NCBI RefSeq assembly: GCF_000143415.4
Contig: NW_003314330.1
Span: 620,001-684,000, forward strand
DNA: 64,000 bases
DNA from: Selaginella moellendorffii
Lineage: Eukaryota; Streptophyta; Lycopodiopsida; Selaginellales; Selaginellaceae
Direction of reading: 5' to 3'
In this document: positions 47,398 to 59,580 of the stretch, piece by piece
Layout: every line of letters begins with the position of its first letter
Position numbering within the stretch: position 1 is the stretch's first letter
Program-made: the position numbers and the translations under genes
Notes under the pieces: generated by a model
The model's database searches: none
What the model was told of the DNA's origin: nothing
Seen by the model: only the letters and a program-made list of their open reading frames with translations

Positions 47398-48111
47398 ATG
47401 GCAGATAAGTAATCTCCTCCTTTGACTCTAGAGCAGTAGTTGGTCCAATTGCTTGATGCTATGTGCTTGCAATTGAACAACCAAACTCAATTGATGGCAG
47501 CATTCACGACACGTGGTCCAACTCCTCCTGCTCTTGGTGCCAATCCTTGTGTTTGGTCGAAGTTCTTTCGTGGGAATCCTGGGGATGATGTGTACCATTG
47601 GTTTGATCACTTCACGGTGATTGCCACATATCATTCTTGGGATAATGCTCAACATTTGGGTGAGTTTCCCACGTGTCTCTAAGGGACGGCATTGCAGTGG
47701 TACAATGGATTGAGCACGGCCACTCGTGGGGATTGGAGTGTTCTTCCGGACATCCTCAAACGTGCCTTCGGACATGCCGACAATTGTGATGATGCCTTCC
47801 AACAATTGCATCATCTTTGCCAAAGGCCATCTGAGTTGGTAATGCAATTTGGCATTCGTTTCCGAAGTCTTTTGCTTTGTGCGGAGCTTAATATGTCGGA
47901 GCGGATCAAGCTAGGAATGTTGTGGCCAGCACTTTGTCAAGATCTTGTCGGACTTGTGCATGCACTTACTCCTGCCACCCTTGACGATACTCTTCGCTTG
48001 GCACAAAGTTATAAGACATCGCCTCTTCCACTTCTCGCTGCACGTCCTTCAGCTCCACTTCTTCTAAGTGATGGTCTTGTTCCAATGGAGGTTGATGCTG
48101 CTGCTACTTGA
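47398..48111 (+). pseudogene. A3 gag, with C-to-T stops
   Basis: The start MADK is followed by a stop where A2 reads MADQQSPP. Further stops replace Gln codons (LTLEQ then TAG) and one follows EFPTCL. The rest is well kept (FFRGNPGDDVYHWFDHFTVI; QWYNGLSTATRGDWSVLPDI), so decay is recent and transition-biased. Confidence 0.8.
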
Positions 48112-48941
48112 GTCCAAGGACAAGGGCGAGGACATGGTCGTGGCTGTGATGTGCATTGCTAGGCGTGTGATGAAGTTGGTTATACTTATTGGCGTTGTTG
48201 ATGCTTTCCAGATTGGCGACCTCCATTTTCTGGGTGGAGACCTTGGCGTTAGCAATGTCCCGTTGGTGCTATTGCAGTGGAAGGTTTGGACACCGCGGTG
48301 CATTCGAGAAACGAGGATTCGCACGAGTAACGGAGGGACCTTGCACAAATAAGTTAGTGACCCCTCCATCTTTCTTTTGGGAGTATCATCAAGGGGTTCA
48401 CTCGGCACCGGTTCATCTAGTGTTCACTTTCCAAGCTCGTTTTTATAACAAAAGGTCTCCTATTATTCTCTCCGTGTTAGTTGATACAGGTTCAAGTTTA
48501 TCTTCTATTGCTCGACCTGTTGCCACACGTTGTCATCTACACTTGTGTTATGCAGCAGACCCAGTTTTTATTCTTTATGGCAATAGCCATACACATGCAT
48601 GTGCACGAGATGAGGTAGACTTGGTTGTGCATGTGGGCGATCTCAAGCTTGAGCTACAGTTGTTGTGGGTGGTGCCGAGTCAAACTTTTAACCTCATTCT
48701 TGGTATGGATTGGTTGCAGTGCAATCATGCCAAATGTGATTTTGAGGTTTCTCCCCCTTGTCTCATACTTCCTTATGTTTCATTCAATCCTCTCACTTCC
48801 GTACCTCTTCGTCCCTTTATTTCTACCTTTGTTTCCATTACTTTTGTTCCCCCACTATTTCCTCTTGTGTTTCCATCTTGTTCTGCTCTTCCCTTTTCCG
48901 ATCCCTCCGACGATCTTTGTGTTGCAGTTGTTGACTGACTC

Positions 48942-50404
48942 ATGAAGGAGTATTCTGATCTCTTTGAATTTGACCTATCGTTTGGGGCCAAGATTGCCAC
49001 ACGTCATCCAATTCCAACCAGGGATGTTCGTCCAATCAAGGTTCCTGTTCGTCGTCGGTCACCCAAGGAGATCAAGATTTTACGTGCAAACGTCAAGGAG
49101 ATGTTGGAGAAGGGTGTTATTCGGAAGTCGCAGAGTCCTTGGGCATGTGAACCTCATCTTGTGACGAAGCCTGATGGGAGTATTCGTTTTTGCATCGACT
49201 ATCGTCCATTAAATGAAGTGACGATCCCGGATGTGTACCCTCTTCCTCACACTGCTGATCTCTTGGATTGTCTGGGGCGAAGTCGTTGGTTCACGAAGCT
49301 AGATCTTGCTTCTGGGTACTGGCAAGTACCAATGGCTGAAGAAGATATTCCTAAGACTGCTTTTCGTACACCGTTTGGTTTGTACGAGTTCTTGGTGATG
49401 CCTTTTGGTTTGAACAATGCTCCAGCAACTTTCCAGCGGATGATGGACTAGGTTCTTTGTGATATGCTAGAGGTGATTGCTGACTTCATTGATGATGTCT
49501 TGATTCACTCTGAGGGACATGGGAGGAGCACATTCGTTATGTGTGTAAAGTGTTGGATTGGCTACAGGACGTTGGTTTAAAGCTGAAGTAGTCGAAGTGC
49601 ATGTTTGGGTCTAAGGACACAACTTATCTTAGGTACCGTATTTCTCGTGAGGGTTTGCAAGTTGATCCTGACAAACTTGTAGCCATTCTAAAGTTCCCTA
49701 CTCTAAAGTGTGTGAATGATATGCAGTACTTCCTAGGCAAGGTGCAGTATCTCGGTCGTTTTGTGGATCATTTTTCTGATTGCATTGCACCATTGCAAGC
49801 GTTGCTGAAGTTATCAACGTCATTTTTCATCTGGTCTTCAGATTGTGAGCGGGTGTTTGTGGATCTTAAAGAGGTATTGACGACTCCTCCGGTTTTGGCA
49901 TATCTTGACTACACTTGACCTTTTATTTTGCGCGTGGATGCTTCTGATATTGGTTTTGAAGGTGTGTTAATGCAAGAAATCCCGAGTGTGTTTGGTCAGC
50001 ATCATCCCATTGCATATATAAGCCATACGTTACAACCAACAGAGGTGAACTACTCCACGATAGAGAAGGAGTGTTTAGCGGCAGTTTGGGGTTTTGAGAA
50101 ACTTCATGCATATCTACATGGTTCTCGGACGTTACTTGAAAGTGACCATGCTGCCGTTACTTCATTATTGAAGCGGAAGAGCCTGGTTGGTCGTACTGCT
50201 CGGTGGGCTTTGAAGCTTCAGATATATGATTTTGATGTTGTTCATCATCTAGGGAGTTCTATGGTTAATGCTGATGCCCTTTCTCGAGCTCCTCTTCCTT
50301 CTCCACTCTCTTCTCATGTTTCTGATGAGCCTATTGTTCCAGAATCTGTGGATTTTCTAAACGAGGATTCTGTGTCGTTGGCAGTTGTTGTACTTGACGT
50401 TTAG
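48942..50404 (+). pseudogene. A3 reverse transcriptase and RNase H, decayed
   Basis: RT is open from 48942 to a stop at 49449-49451 (MMD then TAG), with a further shift near 49520, then RNase H from 49928. The aspartate pair FIDD, the VDAS start of RNase H and the ADALSRA end are visible. No chromodomain follows in this family. Confidence 0.82.
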
Positions 50405-50747
50405 TGTCCACAAAGCACAGAGCAAGATCTACCTTCTCTTGATGAGGTTCACAAAGCTCAAAAGATTGAGCCATGGATTTGAAAGCTTCGAGATGCATTT
50501 GAGAATCTTGGATCATTTGCTGATGATTTCCCTTTCCGACATTTACATTCTCAATATCGCCTTAAAGATGGCCTTCTTTATTTTGTGAGGATGGATCCTG
50601 ATGATCATTTATGGCTGGTGGTGCCTTCTGTCTTTATTTTGCGGTTTCTCCATGCCTACCATGATTCTCCTGTTCTAGGTGGGTATATGGGACATCATCA
50701 TGTGACTGAGAAGCTGCGCAGGTCTTTCTATTAGCCGGAGATGCGAC

Positions 50748-51960
50748 TGTAAGGAACCAACTCTCCAAGGTGTCGTAGGCTAAAGGATCCCCAAAAGCAT
50801 GACCAAAATGACAAAGAGTTCATCGGATGGGACCGAGTCAAAGATCGAGTCGAAGACTGACTTTGAGACCGAGTTCGAGATAGAGTCCAGGATCAAGTCC
50901 GAGGCCGAATCGGAGACCGAGTTCGAGACGAGTTCGAGACAGAGTCTGAGATCCAAATTGGGTCCGAGACCGAGTCCGAGGTCGAGTCCAAAGTCGAGTC
51001 CAAGATTGAGTCCGAGATCGAGTCCGAGATCGAGTCCGAGACCGAATCCGAAGTTGGGTCTGAGATCGAGTCCGAGACCGAATCCGAAGTCGGGTCTGAG
51101 ATCGAGTCCGAGACTGAGTCTGAAGTCGGGTCCGAGATCGAGTCCGAGTCCGAGTACTAATACAGGTCAAGGGGTGAAAGCCCAAAGCGTGCGTCTCCCG
51201 GGGGGGGGGGGGGGGGGGGGGGGCTGCAGGCGGTTCCAAAAGTATAGTAGGGATAGTGAGGTCTAGGAACCAGTCTTGAAGGAACTCTTCAGTGGTGCTT
51301 CCAAACTGACTTGAGGTTGAGACTGGGGCCGAGGTTGAGACTTGGGTGGGAGTGAGCAGGGACTTGGGTGGTGCCGAAGGGGCCACCCCAGGAAGTGCTC
51401 AAGAGCAGCTCCCACTCCCGAAAGGGAAACCGACTGTGGTGCTTCCGGCTCATGTGGAGTGGTGCCTCACTTGAGTACCATGTGGCTCATTGATCCTCGC
51501 CCTTCCTAGGGGATTGGGCCTTCCTTCGGGATGGAAGTGGGGGGGTAGAGGTACCCATATTGGGCCGTTATGCCACAGTGTTTCGCCCCGGTGTCCCGAA
51601 GCAAGTGTTGCACCCAAGACTTGGGATTTAGAGGGTCCTATGATCAAGTCTTGTGGTACCAAGGGGTGTTAAGAACCTGGAGGCTTGGTGTGCTTGGCTG
51701 CTTGTGCCTGCTGGGAGTGTAGCCAAACCTTAAGTCCAATCTAACCCGGGGAGGGGGATTAGAAGAGATTTGGGAATCTGTGGATGGATGGCTAATGCTC
51801 CGTTGCTCGTGTAGTGAGTAGCTGAAACCAAGTAGGACCAAGTAGGAGCTGGTACCATAGGCGGGAACTGTGGCGAGGGAACTTAGCAAAAACCGAGGCA
51901 ATGTTGGACAGATAGACGAGGTAAGCTAACAAATGGGAAAGGAAAAATTTGTGGCTTACA
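50748..51960 (+). repeat. C 5' LTR
   Basis: 1213 bp. Contains the 12-bp satellite (GAGTCCGAGAYC, about 50838-51155), the module GGGGTGAAAGCCCAAAGCG (51172-51190), a G24 run (51200-51223), and GTTCCAAAAGTATAGTAGGG just after it. Confidence 0.9.
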
Positions 51961-51963
51961 ATT

Positions 51964-51976
51964 TGGTATCGGAGCC
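51964..51976 (+). other. C primer-binding site
   Basis: TGGTATCGGAGCC, three bases after the LTR end; the usual plant PBS for initiator Met tRNA is TGGTATCAGAGCC. Confidence 0.85.
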
Positions 51977-52019
51977 TTTTCCTTAGTTCTAGCGAAGGAT
52001 AGAGGCGGATTTCTGGGAG

Positions 52020-53376
52020 ATGGCAAAGGCAGGGCAAAAACAAACCAAGGCGGAGACGGAACCTCCTCCAGAGCTGGAGCCTTCAGTCGAACAAGAGGCT
52101 ATGGATGAAGAATCCTTGCATGAGGAGGACTCCAGTGAGGAAACTTCCAAACAAGAGTCCGGTGGTGAGGTGCGGTCGTCCAAGGCTTGATTGGATGTTC
52201 TAGAACGACAATTGGCACAGACCAATGCCCTGCTGGAGACTCTCGTACGCAAGCTAAAGCGTGACGAGAAGCGGAAGAAAAGGCGAAAGACTGCGGATGC
52301 TGGCAGCGCAGAAGGTGCAAACCCTTCGGTAGGGATTGAGGCAGAACCAAACAAGGTTAAACAGACCAAAGTGGAATCAGTCCATCAGGTAGTTCCCAAG
52401 TACAAACCAAAGTCCCTACCAGTCTTCAAGGGAGTGAATGACTATAAGGTGGTGGAGGATTGGTTTTATGATATGGAGGACTACTTTTGAGCATTGCTGT
52501 TACCGAGCTCGGAGAAGGTCCCATGTGCAAAACCATACTTGGCAGATAATGCCAAGTCTTGGTGGAGAACGACGGAGGCCAATGAAGGACCGGTGGCCAT
52601 GAAGGCGAGGATCCGCACGACTTACGTTCTTTCGAATGCTACTCTGCATCTAAGAGACGAGTTGAGTAGGCTGAAGTAGACCGAAACCATTCAGGAGTAA
52701 TGTGAATGGGTTTTTGGCAAAGAGGATACTTGTCACGGACATGGGGGATATGGATGCGTTCCATACCTTCATATCGGGCTTGCAAACCTGGGCTCGCGGC
52801 GAGGTGATGCATTGGAACCCGACCAATTACAAAGAAGCGTTGGATGCGGCTATCAAGGTGCATTTTAACGATAACCTGCGAAAGGGGAACACGACAGGGT
52901 CGGGGTCCACATTTAGCAAAGGGGCTAAACCAAGGGGAACATATAGCAAAGGGAAATTCAAGAAGAGTTTCTCTAAAAATGAGTCCTCAGGGTTCTGGAA
53001 AGGCAAATCCGGTGGCCAGCGAGCAAGTACGTGGGGGAGTCAAGCAAAAAGAGACAAACCCACAGATAAGAAGGTCAAGTGGTTTAACAGCGTGGGAAAC
53101 AACGTATGTTACAACTGTGGTGAAGCAGGACACTTTTTGAGGGAATGTCCCTACCCGAAGAAGGCCAGAGCCAATATGGCCATTAAGTCGGGTGAAGTCC
53201 AAATTGAGGTATGTAATCTAGTCCCTAGCTCAAAGTTACTCATTACACGAGCAACTTTGGTAGAGAGTCGTTTGCGACATTTACTAGCCCTTCGAGGGAA
53301 GCTCGGAGGTAGCTTTGTTAAAATCTTTATTGACATGGGTGCTTCGGATAATTTTGTGGCTGCAAACATAGTCTAG
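52020..53376 (+). pseudogene. C gag with zinc knuckle, then start of protease
   Basis: Starts at MAKAGQKQTKAETEPPPELE. Stops occur after RSSKA (52188), after MEDYF (52488) and after LSRLK (52677), with a frameshift by 52700. A basic coiled region (LRKLKRDEKRKKRRK-like, about 52240) precedes the capsid-like part. The CCHC knuckle CYNCGEAGHFLREC is at about 53110-53150. Protease appears as FIDMGASDNFV (53330-53360), where DTGA/DSGA is usual, so the catalytic motif may be altered. Confidence 0.85.
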
Positions 53377-53858
53377 CAAGCTGGACTAATAGTGCAGTGG
53401 CAGGGCAAACCAAGGACTATAGAGTTTGTTCAAGGTAGCCAAAGCACCGATGAGGTACTTCGACAAGCGAGAGTCGAAGTAGGGACTTGGAAAGTAGACA
53501 TGGATTTTACCGTGTTGGACATGGCGAGATTTGACGTGATCTTCGGGATGGATTGGTTCAATCTATTCGTGGTAGCCCTGCATGGACAAGGTAGGAACCT
53601 TGTGGTACTAGCGAATGCCCAAGGAAAAAGATTCAGGGTGGAAGCCCAAGATCTAAAGGTAGGGCAATGCAAGGCCAAAAATTCGTGCCTAAACCTGGTG
53701 TCCACGAGAGGACAACTCACTAAAGGGACCAAGGCTGCATTTTTGTGCTTACTCTTGGTGAGGAATGACAAAAAGATAAGAATGGAGGAAATACCTTTAG
53801 TGATCTAACGGGTGTTGGACCAATTCTAGGATACCATGCCGGAGGAGCTACCGGCGGG

Positions 53859-55895
53859 TTGCCCCCTGCACGACCAATAGAACATAAGATTGAGTTGGTC
53901 GAGGGTGCTGAGGTGGTGGTTCGTCCCTCCTATCATTTGAATGAAAAAGAACTCGCGGAGCTCAAGCGCCAACTAGAGGAGTTGGTGGACAAAGGGTATG
54001 TTAGGTTGAGCAAGTCGCCGAATGGAGTGCTAGTGCTATTTGTGAAAAAGAAAGATGGATCTATGCGCATGTGCATAGACTACCGGTTGCTCAACAAATA
54101 TACAAAGAAGAACAAGTACCCTTTGCCAAGGATTAAGGATCTGTTCGATAGGTTGGGAAAGGCAAAATACTTCTCGAGGATTGACCTAAGGTTAGGATAC
54201 TACCAGATCAGGGTAGCAGAGGAAGATGTCAAGAAGACAACCTATCAAACGAGGTATGGGAGTTTCGAGTTTCTGGTGATGCCCTTCAGGCTATGCAATG
54301 TGTCGGCAATGTTTTCGGCATTGATGAACCATATCTTTGTACCCTATCTGGATCACTTTGTGGTCGTTTATATTGACGACATCATGATCTATAGCGAAAC
54401 GCTAGAGGAGCATGCCAAACACTTGACGAAGGTGTTTGAGAAACTAAGGGAACACCAGCTATATGCTAAAGAGAGCAAATGTGACTTTCCTCAGCAAGAG
54501 GTAAAGTTTCTCGGGCATGTGGTGGGCAAAGACAGGCTCAAGGTGGACCCTGAGAAGGTCCAAACGATCCAGGATTGCGAGCGACCATCAAATGTACACG
54601 AGTTAAGGGCATTCTTGGGGCTATGCAACTAATATCGAAAGTTTATCAGACACTATTCGAGAGTAACCCTGCCCTTAACGGACCAAACGGGAAAAGGGAA
54701 GATGGTATGGACAGCAGAATGCGAGGCGGCATTCGTCCACCTCAAGGGGAAGTTGAGGAAGGCTCCCATGTTGGCATTACCAGACTTTGGTAAGGACTTT
54801 GAGGTAGAAACGGATGCTTTAGACTTTGCATTGGGCGTAGTTTTGAAGCAAGACAACCATCTAGTAGCGTTATTCTCGAAAAAGTTGGACAAGGCTCAAC
54901 GGAAGTGGCTTGCTTATGGGAAGGAGTTATTTGCGGTGGTCAAGGCGCTCAAGGAGTGGCGACACTACATTGAGAGGCACTTCAAGGTTTACATGGACAA
55001 TGTGGCAACGAAACACTTCTTGTCACAACCCGACCTGAGGGGAAAACAAGGTCGGTGGGCCAATGCTTTGGCAGAGTTTGATTGCAAGATTTTGTACAAG
55101 CCTGGGAAGAGCAATATTATGGCAGATGTGCTAAGTCGAAAAGCGAGCTTGAAGTTGGCGATATCCAGCGCGACAACAACCTTTTGGGATGATGTGCAGA
55201 CCGTATACGAGAACGATGGTCTAGCACAAGAAGTGTTGCTGAGGAATCTAGAGGCACGGGAAGCTCACCAGAGAGGTGAGCTACCAACGGAAAAGAAAAC
55301 GGGTTATGTGGAACGTAACGGACTCATAGATTACAAGCAAATGAGGGTATATGTCCTAGAAGGGGAACTAAGGAATGTAGTCTTAGAAGAGTGTCATGAC
55401 GGACCTCTTGCGGGACACGGTGGAGTGCCCAAGACAATAGGCTTACTCAAGAGGAAGTACCACTGGCCAGATATGGCTAAGGACGTCCAAGACTATGTAA
55501 AGACATGTCCAACATGTCAACAGGTCAAAGCCGTGACTAAGGCTATTGGGGGCTTGTTACAAAGCATCCCAATTCCAGATTGTCTATGGAAATGTCTTAT
55601 AATGGACTTCATCACGGGACTCCCCCTAAGCGAGGGGTTCGATGCAATATTCGAGATGGTGGATCGATTTTCGAAGATGGCACATTTCATACCCACCACA
55701 ACGAAAGTGAATGCGGAAGGTGTGGCAAAGCTGTTCTTCAAACAAGTGGTTCGAGTGCAAGGAAGGCCAGAAGAGATTATCTCAGATCGAGATAAGATCT
55801 TCACTTGTAGGTTCTGGAGAACACTCCTGGAACAATATCGCACCAAGTTGAAATTCAACACAGCCTATCACCCACGGACAGATAATGGGTATTAA
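53859..55895 (+). pseudogene. C reverse transcriptase, RNase H and integrase core
   Basis: RT 53859-54632 with [26 protein letters not shown] and the active site [12 protein letters not shown] stop at 54630-54632 follows FLGLCN. RNase H and integrase continue open at 54702-55895: NVATKHFLSQPD, ADVLSRK, the HHCC finger (GHGGVPKTIGLLKRKYHW, CPTCQQ), then the core with MDFITGLPLS. After YHPRTD a 47-bp insertion flanked by GACAGA copies breaks the frame (about 55882-55928). Confidence 0.88.
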
Positions 55896-55928
55896 GTCAA
55901 GTTTGATGGCACAAACATTTCTTGACAG

Positions 55929-56718
55929 ACGGACAAATGGAAAGGGTGAATAGGCAACTGGAGGATTATTTGCGATGCTATGTCTCGAGAGACTAGACCG
56001 ATTGGGTAAGTCATTTGGGACTTGCGGAAATGTGTTATAATAACTCACCACATTCGAGCATCGGGGTGAGTCCATGGGAAGTCATCAATAGGCGAGCTAT
56101 TGAAGGTCCTGTGGAACTTGGCGTGGCCAAGTATCATGGAGAGTTACCCGCAGTGGAAGCATTCACGGCAGAAAGACTCAACATTTGGAATCTAGTGAGG
56201 GATTCCTTGGAACGGGCTTAACAAAGGCAAATCAAGTACGCGAAACAGAAGTGTCGGGATGTAGAGTTCCAAGCTGGGGAGAAGGTGTGGCTGAACACCA
56301 AGAACCTCAGGCTACCAAGTGGGATCAGCTGGAAGTTGACCCAAAGGTAAAAATGCATGTATTCCTAAATAAATTGATCTTGAGTTCCTTGAGCAGGTTT
56401 GTAGGGCCTTATGAGATTGATGCTCGAATCGGTAAAGTGGCTTACCATCTTTGACTTCCTTGAGAGATGGGGAAGATGCACCATGTGTTCCACGTGAACT
56501 TACTCAAGCCGTATTTTGAGGATCCGCTTCGCAAGGACCAAGTAAGACCTTTACCTGAGGTTATCCAAGGGGAAGAGGAATACAAAGTCGAGGCTATCCT
56601 CAATGCACGCAAGAGCAAGCGACAAACATGCGAGGTGAGAGAGTTCCATGTGAAGTGGAAAGGATTTCCACACTGCGAAACAACATGGGAACCAAAGGAG
56701 AACCTAGCGAACGCGTGA
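55929..56718 (+). pseudogene. C integrase C-terminal part and chromodomain
   Basis: Continues MERVNRQLEDYLRCYV, then YNNSPHSSIGVSPWEVINR, GEKVWLNTKNLRL, FVGPYEIDARIGKVAYHL (GPY/F module) and the chromodomain EEYKVEAILNARKSKRQTCE, FHVKWKGFPHCETTWEPKEN, ending TGA at 56716-56718. Chromodomains target such elements to particular chromatin. Stops lie near 55996 and 56219. A 50-bp GT-AG insert (56347-56396) splits KLTQR from FVGPYE. Confidence 0.87.
56347..56396 (+). other. Intron-like insert in C pol
   Basis: 50 bp, begins GTAAAA after CCAAAG and ends TTGAGCAG before GTTTGTAGG. Removing it restores KLTQRFVGPYEID in one frame. Contains stops and is A/T-rich like host introns, which are of similar length. 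Confidence 0.6.
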
Positions 56719-57180
56719 GATTTAGTGGAGGAATTTCTGCAAAGTAGAACTCTATGTACTTATGCAAAGTTCAATTAAAGTATCAATTCCTGAAGTTGAG
56801 CAATGGCATATGTTGGGACCCGAAGGCACGTTGAAGGTAAGTTAATTAGCATGGGTTAGCTAGATCGACCAGGTGTAGGGAACTATGCCCGACTCCCTGT
56901 GGGGATGTCGAATCCGTAGACGTATTCTACGGAGGTTGGGTTCGAGTCCCAACTCCCTAGTAAAGCAAGGTTGGGTTCAAGTCCCAACCCCATACTAGAG
57001 TGTGGTGAGGTGAGGAGTATAAAGACACCTATATTCCGTTGTCATGGGCTCTTCGCCGGGGAGGCTAACTTAGGCACATTACTAAGTGGGGGGATGCCCC
57101 CGGAGACATGGTCAACAAGTCGTAGGATAAAAAAGAGACGTTCGATATGGGCATCAAACTTCTTCTATGGGTGGTGGAGT
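56719..57180 (+). other. C 3' untranslated region
   Basis: No ORF of note. Two copies of GGTTGGGTTCRAGTCCCAAC-like sequence (about 56934-56990) recall tRNA B-boxes. The same pair occurs inverted at 12415-12465. Confidence 0.6.
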
Positions 57181-58339
57181 TGTAAAGAACTAACTCTCCA
57201 AGGTGTCGTAGGCTAAAGGATCCCCGAAAGCATGACCAAAATGACAAAAAGTTCATCGGATGGGACCGAGTCGAAGATCGAGTCCAAGACCGACTCTGAG
57301 ACCGAGTTTGAGATAGAGTCCGGGATCGAGTCCGAGGCCGAATTGGAGACCAAGTTCGAGACCGAGTTTGAGACGAGTTTGGGACAGAGTCCGAGATCCA
57401 AATCGGGTCCGAGACCGAGTCTGAGGTCGAGTCCGAAGTCGAGTCCGAGATTGGGTCTGAGATCGAGTCCGAGACCGAGTCCAAAGTTGGGTCCGAGATC
57501 GAGTCCGAGATCGAGTCCGAGATCGAGTCCGAGATCGAGTCCGAGACTGAGTCCGAGACTGAGTCCAAGTACTAATACGGGTCAAGGGGTGAAAGCCCAA
57601 AGCGTGCGTCTCCCGGGGGGGGGGGGGGGGGGGGTTCCAAAAGTATAGGATAGTGAGGTCTAGGAACTCTTCAGTGGTGCTTCCAAACTGACTTGAGGTT
57701 GAGATTGGGGCCGAGGGGCCTTGGGTGGGAGTGAGCAGGGACTTGGGTGGTGCTGAAGGGGCCACCCCAGGAAGTGCTCAAGAGCATCTCCCACTCCTGA
57801 AAGGGAAACCAACTGTGGTGCTCCCGACTCATGTGGAGTGGTGCCCCACTTGAGTACCATGCGGCTCATTGGTCCTCGCCCTTCCTAGGGGCTTGGGCCT
57901 TCCTTCGGGATGGAAGTGGGGGGGTAGAGGTACCCATATTGGGCCGTTATGCCACAGTGTTTCGCCCCGGTGTCCCGAAGCAAGTGTTGCACCCAAGACT
58001 TGGGATTTAGAGGGTCCTATGATCAAGTCTTGTGGTACCAAGGGGTGTTAAGAACCTGGAGGCTTGGTGTGCTTGGCTGCTTGTGCCTGCGGGGAGTGTA
58101 GCCAAACCTTAAGTCCAATCTAACCCGGGGAGGGGGATTAGAAGAGATTTGGGAATCCGTGGATGGATGGATAATGCTCCATTGCTCGTGCAGTGAGTAG
58201 CTGAAACCAAGTAGGACCAAGTAGGAGCTGGTACCATAGGCGAGAACCTTGGCGAGGGAACTTAACAAAAGCCGAGGCAGTGTTGGACGGATAAATGAGG
58301 TAAGCTGGCAAATGGGAAAGGAAAAATTTGTGGCTTACA
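57181..58339 (+). repeat. C 3' LTR
   Basis: 1159 bp; differs from the 5' LTR by satellite length, G-run length (G20 at 57615-57634) and scattered changes. Confidence 0.9.
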
Positions 58340-58344
58340 ACGAC

Positions 58345-58588
58345 GTGATGTTATTTGGTATGTGCATAGTTGCGTTTGGTGCCAAGCGTAATACTCCCCC
58401 TTGTGTTACGGAAGGACAGTTGGAGTTAATTGCAATTTCCCATCTATTTGAGTTGGTGGCATTTGATCTTATGGGACCTTTTCCACGGTCGACTGCTGGC
58501 AATGAGTATGGTATTATTGCTTCTGACTACTTGACTCGTTGGGTGGAATTGCTAACGCCTTTGCAACTGCTGTTGGATACTTCTTCCT
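58345..58588 (+). mobile_element. Family A retrotransposon A3, continued integrase part
   Basis: Resumes exactly after the C target duplication (GTGATGTTATTTGGTATGTG). Encodes the piece LELIAISHLFELVAFDLMGP and SDYLTRWVEL typical of the integrase core. Ends abruptly at about 58588 at the junction with the inverted-repeat block. Confidence 0.82.
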
Positions 58589-58590
58589 TA

Positions 58591-59580
58591 ATCATCCGAT
58601 AAACCAGTAGTAGAGTATAAGAACCACCAAGATCATCATAAGTGGTAAACATAGGATTCACCATCAAACAAAAGTCAATAGCAAGTATATCATCAAGTAA
58701 ACTCAATGATAAAGTTTAACTATTAAAGATTGTAGACAGAATGCTAAACAACTTACGAAAGATAACTCAAAGAACACAAAGTATCATTAACTGGCAAGCA
58801 AAATGCTCGCGAATGTATCACCTAAAGGAAATAACATCCCAATCTATCAGAACTAACTCGAGTAACAATCAACAAAACAGAATGAATGTGGCAAGACCAA
58901 CAAACACTTATTTATGCCAACTATCAAGCTAGCTAATCCGAATAGATCCCAGCCAACAACACCAAGGAACTCAAGTTGCCTAAACAAGTGTCAACAACAT
59001 CCTACTGATGTCTCAAACCCAAAAGACCAATCTAGAGCAAACCACAAAGAACATGTGGTATTGCGAAAAGCCAAAAGTTATCAAAGAGAACACTAACCAT
59101 CATGAAAGATCATCAATCATCCTATTAACAAAAAGATGCATAATGATCATTGAAGGAATAATCCACTATCCGAAGAACAGCAGATCATTCACCACTAACA
59201 ACAACTAAGCAAAATCTTTGATAAGGATAATCAACTATCCGAAATGATAGTCAATCATTTCCAATGATTGCTAGATGCAAAAGCCAACTTCAATATTGGA
59301 GCTAATGAGCCAAAAATGCCTTCCCCAACAACTTCTAACAAATGGACCACAAACATAGAAACTCAAGGAACCAAAAGTTTGAAGAAGCCTAAAGCTAAGT
59401 CTTGTCTAACAATGATTACGAGTCTTATATGAACTAATGTCAATGCTAAAGAAAAAATCATGGTATAATCCACAATATCTTCCTCAACACATCCATAAGC
59501 TAAACTTCATAATGCCAAAGTTAATGAAGAGCATATCTACATCAATCCAAAAGCTAAGTAACAAGTGATCACCAAACGAT
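58591..59580 (-). repeat. Inverted repeat, left arm (B internal sequence)
   Basis: Reverse complement matches 61096-62105 (for example ATCATCCGATAAACC against GGTTTATCGGATGAT at 62091). The plus strand is A/C-rich with many ATCA words and no long ORF. It looks like the non-coding internal region of a B element in minus orientation, cut at A3. Confidence 0.75.

Larger units (their letters stand above)
47029..50747 (+). mobile_element. Family A retrotransposon A3, 5' part
   Basis: 5' LTR 47029-47196 (TGTGAGGG...CTTACA) followed by TTGATGGAGTTGAGG. gag 47398-48111, zinc-knuckle region about 48100-48360, protease near 48478-48500 (SVLVDTGSSLSSIA), RT 48942-49600 ([38 protein letters not shown]), RNase H 49923-50290 (DASDIGFEGVLMQE; TARWALKLQIYDFD), start of integrase. 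Chromovirus C interrupts it at 50747; it resumes at 58345. No 3' LTR is in the window. Confidence 0.87.
50748..58339 (+). mobile_element. Chromovirus C (Ty3/gypsy), nearly complete
   Basis: LTRs 50748-51960 and 57181-58339 (TGTAA...TTACA). Target duplication GCGAC (50743-50747) against ACGAC (58340-58344), one mismatch. PBS TGGTATCGGAGCC (51964-51976), close to initiator Met tRNA. Polypurine tract GGGTGGTGGAGT before the 3' LTR. gag and pol lie between, ending in a chromodomain. It interrupts A3 integrase and is disabled by several stops and one 47-bp insertion. Confidence 0.93.
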
